Below, piece by piece: positions 8,339 through 16,689 of a DNA stretch of 64,000 bases. Below the pieces are notes generated by a model. That model had not been told where the DNA came from. It ran no database searches and saw nothing but the letters and a program-made list of their open reading frames with translations. Position 1 is the first letter of the stretch. Each line of letters starts with the position of its first letter. The stretch lies in NCBI RefSeq assembly GCF_014203715.1, contig NZ_JACHJP010000001.1:186001-250000 (forward strand), in the 5' to 3' direction. Both the position numbers and the translations under genes were made by a program. Origin of the DNA: Streptosporangium saharense (GTDB lineage: Bacteria; Actinomycetota; Actinomycetes; Streptosporangiales; Streptosporangiaceae).

Positions 8339-9915
8339 GATCTCCCTGGGCGGTGCTGCTGACGCTCAGCCTGGGGTTCTTCATGACGCTGCTGGACCTG
8401 ACGGCCGTCAACGTCGCCATCCCCAGCATGGTCGAGGGCCTGCACGCCTCGCTCGACGAGGTGCTGTGGGTGGTCAACGTCTACGTCCTCGTCCTGGCGG
8501 CGCTGCTGATCACGTTCGGCAGGCTGGGCGACGTGCGCGGGGCCCGCGCGGTGTTCGTCGGGGGCGTGGCGCTGTTCACGGTGGCGTCCGTGCTGTGCGG
8601 CCTGTCGCAGGACCCGGCGCAGCTCATCGCCGCCAGGGCCGCGCAGGGCCTGGGCGCGGCGGCGCTGACACCCCAGACGATGTCGATCATCATCGCCACG
8701 TTCCCCGCCGAGCGCAGGGGCGCGGCGCTCGGCGTCTGGGGGGCGGTCGCGGGCGTGGCCACGGTCGCGGGGCCCACGCTCGGCGGATTCCTGGTCAGTA
8801 CGGCGGGCTGGCGCTGGATCTTCTTCGTGAACGTCCCGATCGGCGTGGCCGTCCTCGTGATGGCCGTCACCCTCGTGCCGGACGTCAGGCCCGGCACGCG
8901 CCGCAGGATGGACGTGCCGGGGGTCGTGCTCGCCACGACGGCGCTGGCGTGCCTGACCTTCGGGCTCACCGAGGGCCAGCGCTACGGCTGGAACGCCGGG
9001 ATCTGGGCGCTGCTCGGCGGGGCCGCGCTGGCGCTGGCGGTGTTCCTGGTCCACCAGGGCACCCGGCGGGACGGTGAGGCGCTGCTGCCCTTCGCGCTCT
9101 TCCGCGACCGTGACTACGCGGTCATGAGCTTCGTGGCCGCGACCGTCCAGGTCGGGATGATCGGCCTGTTCCTGCCGGTGATGATCTATCTGCAGTCGGT
9201 CCTGGGCCTCGGCGCGCTCGAAGCCGGGCTGGTCATGGCGCCCGCGATGGCGCTCTCCGCGCTCCTGTCGCCGTTCGCTGGCCGGACGGCGGACCGGATC
9301 GACGGCAGATACGTCCTGATGGCCGGTCTCAGCCTGTTCGCGGCGGGCATGGCCTGGCTGACCTGGACCATCGACGTCGGCAGGCAGTGGTGGGAGTTCC
9401 AGCCAGCCCTGGCCGTGGTCGGGACCGGCATCGGCTGCGTGTTCGGCCCGATGGTCACGGTGGCGATGCGCAACGTGGGCCCCGCGACGGCGGGGGCGGC
9501 CTCGGGGGTGCTGAACACGATCAGGCAGGTCGGCACGGTCGTCGGCAGCGCCGTGATCGGGGCGGTGCTGCAGAACCGCCTTGCCGTCTCGCTGCGGGAC
9601 GAGGCGGCGAGGCGGGCCGCCGACCTCCCGGCGAGCGTGCGGAGCGGTCTCCTGTCCGGCCTCGACGGCGGCCTGGAGATCAAGCCGCCCCCGGGGACGC
9701 CCCCGGAGCTCGCGGAGCACGTCCGGCGGGTGGCGGCCGAGACGTTCGCGCACGGTTTCGTCCACGCCGTACGGCCCGCCCTGGCGTTCCCCGTCGTGGT
9801 GATCGTGATCGGCGCCGCCGCGTGCCTCCTGGTGCGACGTTGTCGGCCCGGTGGCACATATGCCGCGACCCGGGCCGTGAGCCGTACGGGGCGGGGCGGG
9901 GTGTCGAAACGGTAA
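8335..9915 (+). CDS. MFS exporter, DHA2 (14-TM drug:H+ antiporter) family
   Basis: A 526-residue major-facilitator protein. It begins with LGFFMTLLDLTAVNVAIPSM, the DHA2 family signature (D-x-T-x-x-N-x-A-x-P) in helix 1. The loop motif FGRLGDVRGAR is motif A, and GPTLGGFL with GWRWIFFVNVPIG are motif C and its follow-on. Hydrophobic segments fit 14 helices. The ATG at 8335 overlaps the VOC stop (ATGA). A GTG at 8308 in the same frame would lengthen the overlap and is less likely. Third gene of the RHH-VOC-MFS cassette, so regulated with it. The substrate is unknown. Confidence 0.9.
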   Translation: MRSPWAVLLTLSLGFFMTLLDLTAVNVAIPSMVEGLHASLDEVLWVVNVYVLVLAALLITFGRLGDVRGARAVFVGGVALFTVASVLCGLSQDPAQLIAARAAQGLGAAALTPQTMSIIIATFPAERRGAALGVWGAVAGVATVAGPTLGGFLVSTAGWRWIFFVNVPIGVAVLVMAVTLVPDVRPGTRRRMDVPGVVLATTALACLTFGLTEGQRYGWNAGIWALLGGAALALAVFLVHQGTRRDGEALLPFALFRDRDYAVMSFVAATVQVGMIGLFLPVMIYLQSVLGLGALEAGLVMAPAMALSALLSPFAGRTADRIDGRYVLMAGLSLFAAGMAWLTWTIDVGRQWWEFQPALAVVGTGIGCVFGPMVTVAMRNVGPATAGAASGVLNTIRQVGTVVGSAVIGAVLQNRLAVSLRDEAARRAADLPASVRSGLLSGLDGGLEIKPPPGTPPELAEHVRRVAAETFAHGFVHAVRPALAFPVVVIVIGAAACLLVRRCRPGGTYAATRAVSRTGRGGVSKR

Positions 9916-10091
9916 GGGCACCCTGGCCGGTTGGGTGGTGTGGGGCTGAGGTGGCGCGGGGGACACTCGTTTCGTCACGCAGAGGAAGTGACTCATTACG
10001 TTCCGTTGACATTCGGCCGGTGGTGACCGGTGCCGTCTCCGGCGGCTGGGAGGCGGCCCGTGGGCCGCCGGCCGGGAAAGGTGATGCACCC

Positions 10092-10631
10092 GTGCGATCC
10101 ATACGCCGGATCGGAGCGCTGGCCGCCACGATTCCCATGGCGCTGCCCGTCGTAGCCATGCTGGCCCCGGCCGCCCACGCCGACCCGCCGATCTCCTACG
10201 TCGGCTCAAAGGCAAGCTCGCAGTCCTCCTCCTCGCCCTGGGCGACCACCTCGACCCGCTGGTCCACGCCGCCGAGCGCCGTCTCTCCCGACCTCGTCTC
10301 GGGAGGTCCCTCGGTGGTCCTGGTCTCCTTCGAGGCGGAGGGGCGCTGCGTCGCACCCTCGGGCGGGGGCGCCTGTGAGGTCGCGGTCGAGGTCGGCGGG
10401 CAGCGCACCCGCCCGCACGTCGGTGACGGGGGCCCCGACACCATCTGGCGGGGGAGCGACTGGGGAGCCCGCAGGCTCAGCCGTACCGTCTGCGTCCCCT
10501 ACCAGGACTCCCTGCGCGACCTGACCGTCAAGGTCCTGGCCAGGAGTTCCCCCGGCGCCAGGTTCGAGCTGCGCAACCGGCGCCTGAAGGTCGAACGCCG
10601 CGCCCAGGTGCGGGAGGACGGCTGCTCCTGA
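10092..10631 (+). CDS. Secreted protein of unknown function
   Basis: A 179-residue protein with a Sec-type signal peptide: basic VRSIRRIG, hydrophobic core ALAATIPMALPVVAML, and a likely AHA cut near residue 30. The mature part is rich in Ser, Thr and Arg and has four Cys (in GRCVAPSGGGACEV, TVCVPY and the C-terminal DGCS), which could form two disulfides. I recognise no domain. The GTG at 10092 is chosen because GGGAAAGG lies about 10 bases upstream and the signal peptide starts there. The 176-base gap before it contains a TTGACA at about 10004 without a convincing -10. Confidence 0.7.
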   Translation: MRSIRRIGALAATIPMALPVVAMLAPAAHADPPISYVGSKASSQSSSSPWATTSTRWSTPPSAVSPDLVSGGPSVVLVSFEAEGRCVAPSGGGACEVAVEVGGQRTRPHVGDGGPDTIWRGSDWGARRLSRTVCVPYQDSLRDLTVKVLARSSPGARFELRNRRLKVERRAQVREDGCS

Positions 10632-10647
10632 CCTCCGGGCGGCGTTG

Positions 10648-10697
10648 CGCACAGGTTTGCGTACGTTGTAAGTTTACGACGTACGCAAACCTGTGCG
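10648..10697. promoter_or_regulatory. 50-bp near-perfect palindrome upstream of the membrane protein/TetR pair
   Basis: Arms of 19 bp (GCACAGGTTTGCGTACGT plus one outer C:G pair) match exactly at 10648-10666 and 10679-10697. The inner bases continue the symmetry (GTAA at 10668-10671 with TTAC at 10674-10677), leaving only one mismatched pair and the two centre bases. The centre lies about 50 bases before the ATG at 10722. It is the obvious operator for the TetR encoded second in this pair; a cruciform or a terminator for the gene upstream is the alternative. Confidence 0.75.
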
Positions 10698-10721
10698 TGT
10701 GAACCGAGGGAGTGCCGCGCC

Positions 10722-11153
10722 ATGACCACCGTCGCGATCGTCGTCCCGTTCGTCTGGCTCGCCTGGCTGGTCCTGACCGAGTGGGTGCCGATGTTCCCGC
10801 TCAACGACCTGGCCCCGGGCAACCTCCGCAACCGGCTGGTCGCGGCGTCGATGAACTACCCGATCCCCCTGCTGATCGCCGGGGGAGTCGCCCTGCACCA
10901 GACCTGGTCGCTGGTCACGGCCACCGTCATCTCCGGGCTGGTCATCGTCGGACACGTCCAGAGCTGGTGGCTGCCCTACTTCGGGGTCAGCTCCGCCGCG
11001 CAGCGCGAGCTGTACCGGGCCGACTACGCCCGCACGCTGAAGATCCTGCCCACCGAGGGGCGCGACGTCGTCATCGACGTCCAGCACATGGTGGTCGGCG
11101 TGATCTCCGTGGTGATGCTGGTCACCACGCTCACCGCTACCCTGACCGCATGA
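10722..11153 (+). CDS. Small membrane protein of unknown function, cotranscribed with TetR
   Basis: A 143-residue protein with four probable membrane helices: residues about 3-22, 45-62, 65-80 and 120-140. The central loop WWLPYFGVSSAAQRELYRADY is polar. I do not recognise the family. Its stop overlaps the ATG of the TetR gene (ATGA), and both lie behind the 50-bp palindrome, so it is the most likely target of that TetR. A small multidrug-type or sensor membrane protein is possible, but nothing in the sequence settles this. Confidence 0.7.
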   Translation: MTTVAIVVPFVWLAWLVLTEWVPMFPLNDLAPGNLRNRLVAASMNYPIPLLIAGGVALHQTWSLVTATVISGLVIVGHVQSWWLPYFGVSSAAQRELYRADYARTLKILPTEGRDVVIDVQHMVVGVISVVMLVTTLTATLTA

Positions 11154-11791
11154 CCCAGACAGCCCGTCGCCGGAGCCAGGGGAGCAACCGTGGGGGCAGG
11201 CCCGCCACCCTCACCCCCGAGCGCGTCGTCGCCGCGGCTGTCGAGATCCTGGACGAAGAGGGCCTTGAGGCCCTGACCATGCGCCGTCTCGGCGCGCACC
11301 TGGGCGTGGCCGCGATGTCGCTGTACCGCCACGTCCCCAACCGTGACGCCCTGCTGGCCGAGGTCGTCACCCACCTGTTCACCGAGGCCGTGATCGAGCT
11401 GGGCCCCGCCGAGCCCTGGGACGAGGCGCTGACCCGCTTCGCCGGGGCCTACCGCGAGACGCTGCTCGCCCACCCGCACGCCGTACCCCTGCTGGCCACC
11501 CACCCCGTCGACACCGACAGGGGCCTGGCACTGCTCGCCGGGCTGCTCGGGCGCTTCGCGGCCTCGGGCGTCGGTGAGCAGGACGCCCTGACCGTGGTCC
11601 AGTCCGTCGCCGTCTACGTGCTCGGCCACGCGCTGGCCCAGGTCGGCACCCCGTCCGGTACGGCTCCCGCCCAGGCCACCACCGACCCCGCCGCGACCGC
11701 GTTCTACGACCGGTGGTTCGAGGCGGGGCTGGCGGCCATGGTCTCCGGGTTCGAGAGGCGGCTCGCCGGAGACGACCGGCCGACCAGATAG
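11150..11791 (+). CDS. TetR-family transcriptional repressor
   Basis: A 213-residue regulator. A basic N-terminal tail precedes the helix-turn-helix: RVVAAAVEILDEEGLEALTM, then RRLGAHLGVAAMSLYRHVPNRDALL, the classic TetR recognition helix. The C-terminal region resembles the tetracycline-repressor-type ligand domain. It overlaps the upstream membrane protein by 4 bases, and its stop codon lies in the left half of a terminator hairpin. Autorepression through the 50-bp palindrome upstream of the pair is likely. The ligand is unknown. Confidence 0.9.
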   Translation: MTQTARRRSQGSNRGGRPATLTPERVVAAAVEILDEEGLEALTMRRLGAHLGVAAMSLYRHVPNRDALLAEVVTHLFTEAVIELGPAEPWDEALTRFAGAYRETLLAHPHAVPLLATHPVDTDRGLALLAGLLGRFAASGVGEQDALTVVQSVAVYVLGHALAQVGTPSGTAPAQATTDPAATAFYDRWFEAGLAAMVSGFERRLAGDDRPTR

Positions 11792-11801
11792 TCGGCCGGT
11801 C
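11774..11801. terminator. Bidirectional terminator hairpin
   Basis: Perfect 11-bp stem GACCGGCCGAC / GTCGGCCGGTC with a 6-base loop, lying between the convergent TetR and DUF11 genes and including the TetR stop codon. Confidence 0.75.
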
Positions 11802-11816
11802 ATCGACTCAGGACTG

Positions 11817-13385
11817 TCAGGCCCGGGGGCCGCAGGCCGCGCAGGCGGCAGGGGCGCAGTCGGAGCAGGGCTTCGGGGGCTCGACGCAGACCTCGACGGA
11901 GTCGGAGTCGTTCGCCGGGTCGAGGTCCAGCTCGTCGCCGCTCACGGTCGCGGTGTTGGTCGTCCTGCCGGTCTCCGTCGCCTTCGCGTGGACCGTCAGG
12001 GTCGCCGTCTCCCCGCTGGGCAGGGCGCCGACCGTCCAGAGACCGGCGACCGGGTCGTAGCCCCCGGAGGAGGCCGTCGCCGAGACGAAGGTCAGCCCGG
12101 CGGGCAGCGACTCCTCGACGGTGACACCGCTGGCGTCGTTCGGGCCCGCGTTGCGGACGGACAGGCGGTAGGTGACGGTCTGCCCGACCGTCGCCCTGAC
12201 CAGGTCGGCCGACTTGACCACGCTCAGGTCGACGGCGGGGTTGACCCGGGTGACCACCTCACCGGTGGTCGAGCGCAGCTCCTGCGGTTCGTCGCCGAGC
12301 AGGTTGTCGTAGCCGACCGTGGCCTCGTTGACGATCTGACCACCGGCGGCGGCCCGCTGGACCCGCACCCGGAACTCGACGGTCGTGCCACCGGGCAGGT
12401 CGGCGGTGTTGGCCAGCCTTCCCGGCGCGCTGTCGGTGGCGCCGTCGCCCAGCAGGAAGGAGATCCTGTCGTCGCCCGGGTCGTAGGTCGCCTGGTCGTC
12501 CCCACCCTGGTCGGTCTTGGGCCCGGCGTTGGGGCCGTCAACCACGCGCAGCGAGCCGGGCACGTAGGCGGTCCCCTCGGGGATGGCGTCGGTGAGCCTG
12601 ACGTTCTCCGCGACCGCGCCGCCCTCGTTCCTCGCGGTCAGCCGGTAGGTGATCACGTCACCGACGTCGGCGGGCCCGTCGGGGACGGCGCTCTTGGTGA
12701 CGATGACGCAGGGCGCGGTGCCGAAGAAGACGTCGTCGAGGAAGTTGCCGATGCTCCGGTTGCCCCCGGCCGCCGACAGGGAGTGGAAGGCGAACCGGGT
12801 GAGCGTCTGACCCGCGGGGACGGTGTAGGTGCCGGTGTAGGTGCCCCAGGCGCCCGCGCCGTCGGACACCGTGCGCTGCCCCACGGGCGCGCCGGGAGCG
12901 CCGATCTCCAGGGCCATCGTGTCGACGCCCAGGCGTCCCCGGTGGGCCAGCCGCCAGTACAGCGTGGAGCCCGGGGTCGTCGCGTGGTCCTGGTAGAGGG
13001 TGGAGACCTGGTTGGCGTTCAGCTCGGCGAACTGCCTGCCCTCGGCGGGTACGGCGTTGGTCGGGTTCGGCGGTCCCGTCCACAGCTCGATCTGGTGGTC
13101 GGTCGCGCTGGTCAGCCAGCCGGGCACCCCGTTCAGCGAGGCGTCGGGGAAGAACCTGACCGCGCCGCCGCTGAAGGCCGGCTGCTCGAAGCCGCCGTTG
13201 ACCAGGGCGACGCGCCGGGGGCAGGCGGCGGGGACGGGGGCGGCGAGCGCGGCCTTCCCGGAGGCGGGCCGTACGGTGTCGGCACGGGTGTGAGCACCCG
13301 CGTTGGCGCTGCCGGGCAGGGTCAGGGGTACGGCCAGCATCGCGAGCGCGGCGACCGGGTAACACATCCGCCGGATGTGTCTCAT
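11817..13385 (-). CDS. Secreted DUF11-repeat protein with Cys-rich C-terminus
   Basis: A 522-residue exported protein. Residues 1-30 form a signal peptide ending near SANAGA. Residues about 55-220 look like a carbohydrate-binding-type beta domain (NGGFEQPAF..., then FAFHSLSAAGGNRSIGNFLDDVFFG). Two DUF11-like Ig-fold repeats follow, at about 230-375 (VGDVITYRLTARNEG) and 380-500 (VGQTVTYRLSVRNAGPND). The protein ends with about 20 residues rich in Cys (CSDCAPAACAACGP), not an LPXTG sorting signal. It is probably a surface or matrix protein. A good Shine-Dalgarno (GGAGAGGAAG) precedes the ATG. An orphan response regulator and a second DUF11-like protein lie just upstream on the same strand. Confidence 0.85.
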   Translation of the reverse strand: MRHIRRMCYPVAALAMLAVPLTLPGSANAGAHTRADTVRPASGKAALAAPVPAACPRRVALVNGGFEQPAFSGGAVRFFPDASLNGVPGWLTSATDHQIELWTGPPNPTNAVPAEGRQFAELNANQVSTLYQDHATTPGSTLYWRLAHRGRLGVDTMALEIGAPGAPVGQRTVSDGAGAWGTYTGTYTVPAGQTLTRFAFHSLSAAGGNRSIGNFLDDVFFGTAPCVIVTKSAVPDGPADVGDVITYRLTARNEGGAVAENVRLTDAIPEGTAYVPGSLRVVDGPNAGPKTDQGGDDQATYDPGDDRISFLLGDGATDSAPGRLANTADLPGGTTVEFRVRVQRAAAGGQIVNEATVGYDNLLGDEPQELRSTTGEVVTRVNPAVDLSVVKSADLVRATVGQTVTYRLSVRNAGPNDASGVTVEESLPAGLTFVSATASSGGYDPVAGLWTVGALPSGETATLTVHAKATETGRTTNTATVSGDELDLDPANDSDSVEVCVEPPKPCSDCAPAACAACGPRA

Positions 13386-13430
13386 TTATCGACTTCCTCT
13401 CCTGGAGCGGCGTACTGCCTTGGAGGCATC

Positions 13431-13452
13431 GGCGCCGTGTGACGACGGCGCC
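13431..13452 (-). promoter_or_regulatory. Inverted repeat in the leader of the DUF11 gene
   Basis: 8-bp arms GGCGCCGT / ACGGCGCC separated by 6 bases, about 46 bases before the DUF11 protein start. It could be an operator or a leader hairpin. The rest of the gap (13386-13555) shows only the ribosome-binding site. Confidence 0.4.
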
Positions 13453-13555
13453 GGTGCTGGAGGGCAGGCTTGCCTGAAGCCCCGGGGGGAAGGCGTGCGA
13501 CACGGGCACGCGTTCCAAGGTTTGGGAGGAGGTTGACCTGGGTAACGAGCGGGGG

Positions 13556-14236
13556 CTACCGAGGGCCCAGATAGGCGATGACGGCCGCGACCCTGCGATG
13601 GGTGTCGGGGCTGTTCTCCAGGGCCAGCTTCATGAAGATCGAGTTCACGTGTTTCTCGATCGCGGAGATCGACAGGTGCAGGGCACGGGCGATGCCGCCG
13701 TTCGACAGGCCGTGCGCCATCTCCCTGAGCACGTCCAGCTCACGCGGGGTCAGCTCGGCGGGCGGCGGGCTGTCCCTGACGCCGCGCTTGGCCAGCAGGC
13801 CCTCGACCACCTTGGGGTCGATCACCGAGCCGCCCGTGGCCACCGAGCGGATCGCGCCGAGCAGCTCGTCGATGTCGCCGACCCGGTCCTTGAGCAGGTA
13901 GGCGCGGCCCTCGGTGCCGTCCCTGAACAGGTCGAGGGCGAACAGGGCGTCGGCGAACTGGGAGAGCACCACGACCCCGATGTCCTGGGAGGCCGCCCTG
14001 ATGCGGTGGGCGGCGTCGATGCCCTCCATGCCGGGCCGTACGAGATCGGGGGAGCCGGGCATCCGGATGTCGGTCACCACCACGTCGGGCCGCAGCCGCC
14101 TGGCGGCGTCCAGCAGGTCGTCGGCGGTTCCCACGGCCGCAACCACACCGATCTCGCCCGAGGCCTCAAGCAGTCTGCGGGTGCCCTCGCGCACCAGGTA
14201 GTGGTCCTCGGCCAGGACGACCCTCAGCTCAGTCAT
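13556..14236 (-). CDS. Orphan NarL/LuxR-type response regulator
   Basis: A 226-residue two-component regulator. The receiver domain has the acidic pair in LAEDH, the phospho-acceptor Asp56 in VVVTDIRMP and a Lys in YLLKDR. A LuxR-type HTH lies at about 155-215 (LTPRELDVLREMAHGLSNGGIARALHLSISAIEKHVNSIF). Between DIRMP and the next helix the loop is longer than usual (GSPDLVRPGMEG). No histidine kinase is adjacent. It lies between two secreted DUF11-type protein genes on the same strand. The ATG at 14236 starts MTELRVVLAEDH; an upstream start would add an unlikely leader. Confidence 0.92.
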   Translation of the reverse strand: MTELRVVLAEDHYLVREGTRRLLEASGEIGVVAAVGTADDLLDAARRLRPDVVVTDIRMPGSPDLVRPGMEGIDAAHRIRAASQDIGVVVLSQFADALFALDLFRDGTEGRAYLLKDRVGDIDELLGAIRSVATGGSVIDPKVVEGLLAKRGVRDSPPPAELTPRELDVLREMAHGLSNGGIARALHLSISAIEKHVNSIFMKLALENSPDTHRRVAAVIAYLGPR

Positions 14237-14318
14237 GGGGAAATCCTGCCTGGTGGGCGGCCGTGCCGTACATGGGGCTGTCCGCACATCCGGCCGGGCA
14301 GCCCCTCGGTGACGGGGG

Positions 14319-14873
14319 TCAGCGCAGGATGCGGGTCCTGACCTTGACGTACTTCAGGTCGACACCGGCGTCGATGCCGTAGATGTTCAGGGTGTCGATG
14401 CCGCCCGCGGGGACGTCGATGGAGGCCGTGGCGAACTCGGCCGTCGCGGTGCCCCTGGCGCTTCCCCTGAGCCACACCTTCACCTTGACGCTCGCGGTCT
14501 TACCGGGCCGCAGCCTGTTGAGCAGGCAGCCGACCTCACGTCCCTTGGCCTCGCAGTAGGAGCCGGAGGGGCCGACGATCTGGACGCGGCGTGCCTGCTT
14601 GGGGACGTAACCGCCGACGTAGGCGATGTCGGTCGGCCAACTGCCGACGTTCCTGGTCTTGAGGGTGTAGACGATCGTGTCGCCCGCCCACGCGCTGCGC
14701 GGGTAGTAGGCGGTCAGCTTCAGTGGCGAGAGCGGAGGAGAGGCGAGGGCCCCCGCGGAGGCCCCCAGGGTCGCCACGGTCGGCGGCGCGGTGGCGGCGT
14801 TCGCGCTCTGCGGAACGAACAGCACTCCTGCGGCCATGGCGGTGGCGGCGAAGGCGGTGAGATGCCGGCGCAT
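14319..14873 (-). CDS. Secreted single-domain DUF11-like protein
   Basis: A 184-residue exported protein. The signal peptide is MRRHLTAFAATAMAAGVLFV with a cut near SANAA. The mature part has one DUF11-like Ig-type domain (GDTIVYTLKTRNVGS, then GCLLNRLRPGKTASVKVKV), with two Cys that may pair. The ATG at 14873 is chosen because it begins the signal peptide; upstream in-frame starts add a charged leader. The response regulator gene lies just downstream, about 80 bases away. It probably acts at the cell surface together with, or like, the larger DUF11 protein. Confidence 0.75.
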   Translation of the reverse strand: MRRHLTAFAATAMAAGVLFVPQSANAATAPPTVATLGASAGALASPPLSPLKLTAYYPRSAWAGDTIVYTLKTRNVGSWPTDIAYVGGYVPKQARRVQIVGPSGSYCEAKGREVGCLLNRLRPGKTASVKVKVWLRGSARGTATAEFATASIDVPAGGIDTLNIYGIDAGVDLKYVKVRTRILR

Positions 14874-14963
14874 TTCATACTCCAGTCGGAATAGGTGCTT
14901 GCCGGCATCAGCATGATCTGTCCCACTTGAAACCCTCTTGCGGATGACTGACTCCACCAAGGA

Positions 14964-15983
14964 TCAGCCGAGGATCAGGTGGAGGTCGCCGAACTCGTGC
15001 CAGAGGTAGCCCTCCCCGAGCGCCTCGCCGTACGACCGGGAGAGCAGGTCCTCGCCGGTGATGGCCGAGAGCATCAGCAGGTGGCTCGATCGGGGCTCGT
15101 GCAGGCCGGTGATCAGCCCGTTCACCACCCGCACTCCGGAGGAGGGGGTGACCAGGTGCGAGGTCCAGCCCCGCGCGGCCCGTAGCCCGTCCTCGGCCAG
15201 GCCCGCGGTCTCCAGGGCCCTGACCACGGTCGTGCCGACGGCGATCACCTGTCTGCCCGACGCCCGGGTGAAGGCCACCTGGCGGGCCGTGGCCTCCGGC
15301 ACCTCGAAGCGTTCCGGATAGGGCGGTTCGTCCCGTTCAGGGGAGGCGACGCCGGTGTGCAGGGTGATCGGCACGATCCCGATGCCGTGCGTCACCAGAC
15401 GGGTCACCAGCTCGGTGGTGAAGGGCCGTCCCGCACTGGGCATCTCGGCGCTGCCCGGCCGTGCCCCGAAGACGGTCTGGTAGTGCGACAGCGGCCAGTC
15501 ACGGCCCACGTAGGAGTAGCGGATCGGCACGCCGTACCGGTGCAGATAGGTGGGAACGTCACGGTCTAGTACGGCACGCCACAGCCGGGGCGTGTGCCGT
15601 TCCAGCAGCCGCAGCGTCGCACCCCCCGGCAGCGGCAGCCATTCCCCCACGGCCCCGCCCCGGTACGGCTCGCTCGCCGACTCGGGCGCGCCACGGCGGC
15701 GCAGCTCGACCAGCCACGTCCCGTCCTCATGCTCGGTGGAGAAGTGCACCGCGAGCCGGTCGAGCCGTACCGCGGCGGGCAGGGTCGCCGAGTCGTTGAC
15801 CACCAGCAGGTCGCCGGGGCGCAGCAGACCGGGCAGGTCGGTGAACCTGTGGTGACTGACCTCCCCGGTACGGCCCCGCGAGACCAGCAGCCGCACCTCG
15901 TCACGAGCCAGCCCCCGTGCCTCCGGTGGCTCGTGCGCCTCAAGCTCGGGAGGGAGCGTGAAGTCCGCGGCCAGCGCGTTCAC
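14964..15983 (-). CDS. queA: QueA-like S-adenosylmethionine:tRNA ribosyltransferase-isomerase
   Basis: A 339-residue protein matching QueA in length and motifs: N-terminal ADFTLPPELEAHEP, VVNDSATLPA, the YSYVGRDWPLSHYQTVF block, and VGTTVVRALE near the C-terminus. QueA moves the ribosyl group of SAM onto 7-deazaguanine in tRNA to make epoxyqueuosine. No other queuosine gene (tgt, queC-G) is in the window, and many actinobacteria lack the pathway, so the real substrate is uncertain. The GTG at 15983 overlaps the stop of the SDR gene (GTGA), which argues for it over a longer frame that would add about 50 Gly/Arg-rich residues. Confidence 0.85.
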   Translation of the reverse strand: MNALAADFTLPPELEAHEPPEARGLARDEVRLLVSRGRTGEVSHHRFTDLPGLLRPGDLLVVNDSATLPAAVRLDRLAVHFSTEHEDGTWLVELRRRGAPESASEPYRGGAVGEWLPLPGGATLRLLERHTPRLWRAVLDRDVPTYLHRYGVPIRYSYVGRDWPLSHYQTVFGARPGSAEMPSAGRPFTTELVTRLVTHGIGIVPITLHTGVASPERDEPPYPERFEVPEATARQVAFTRASGRQVIAVGTTVVRALETAGLAEDGLRAARGWTSHLVTPSSGVRVVNGLITGLHEPRSSHLLMLSAITGEDLLSRSYGEALGEGYLWHEFGDLHLILG

Positions 15984-16633
15984 CGGACCCCGACCCTTCC
16001 GCTCGCCGGGCGTTCCCCGATCAGCCTCAGCAGGGCCGCCGCGGCCTTCTCCGGCCCGGGAGCCGCCCCCGCCTCCTCCGCGCCGACCGCCGCCGCGAGC
16101 ATGGCCGTGTTCATCTCCCCCGGATCGACCCACCAGACCGTGACGTCCGGCTCCTCGACGGCGAGCACGTTGGAAAGCTGTTCGAGCGCGGCCTTCGTCG
16201 CCCCGTAGCCGCCCCAGCCCGGATAGGCCTCGACGGCCGCGTCCGAGGAGATGTTGACGATCGTGCCGCCGTGCCGCCTGAGCGAGGGCAGCGTCGCCTG
16301 AACCAGCGCGAGCGGCGCCAGCGTGTTGACCTGGAACAACTCCCTCAGCTCGTCGAGCGGATAGTCGGCCAGCGGCGGCATCGGACCGAGCCCCGAGGCG
16401 TTGTTGACCAGCAGGTCGAGCCCGTCCTGTACGGCGTGCGCCAGGCGTTCCCGGTGGGCCGGGTCGGCGACGTCCCCGGCCAGGGCGAGGGCGCCGAGTT
16501 CCGCGGCGACGGGGTCGAGAGCCTCCGCGCCCCGCGCGGTGAGGACGAGCCGCCAGCCGTCGGCGGCCAGCGCGCGGGCCAGCTCAAGGCCGAGACCGCG
16601 GGAGGCGCCGGTGATGAGTGCTGTCTTCGTCAT
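15980..16633 (-). CDS. Short-chain dehydrogenase/reductase
   Basis: A 217-residue classical-type SDR. The cofactor motif TGASRGLG is at residues 8-15, LVNNASG gives the NNAG-like motif, and the catalytic Ser is in IVNISSDAA. In YGATKAALEQL the YxxxK pair is present (Y-G-A-T-K). The acidic or basic residue after the glycine motif does not settle NADH against NADPH use. It is translationally coupled to the QueA-like gene and divergent from the GAF kinase, with a 14-bp palindrome between the two starts. Substrate unknown. Confidence 0.9.
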   Translation of the reverse strand: MTKTALITGASRGLGLELARALAADGWRLVLTARGAEALDPVAAELGALALAGDVADPAHRERLAHAVQDGLDLLVNNASGLGPMPPLADYPLDELRELFQVNTLAPLALVQATLPSLRRHGGTIVNISSDAAVEAYPGWGGYGATKAALEQLSNVLAVEEPDVTVWWVDPGEMNTAMLAAAVGAEEAGAAPGPEKAAAALLRLIGERPASGRVGVR

Positions 16634-16689
16634 GCCCCCGACGGTAGGAACCGGGACGTGCCGTCCACATCGGCCGAGAGCCGGGCTGA

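Noticed and set aside
8263-10356. 697-codon minus-strand frame across the MFS gene
   Set aside because: It is a shadow of the DHA2 exporter and a secreted-protein gene, with low-complexity Arg/Pro/Gly content.
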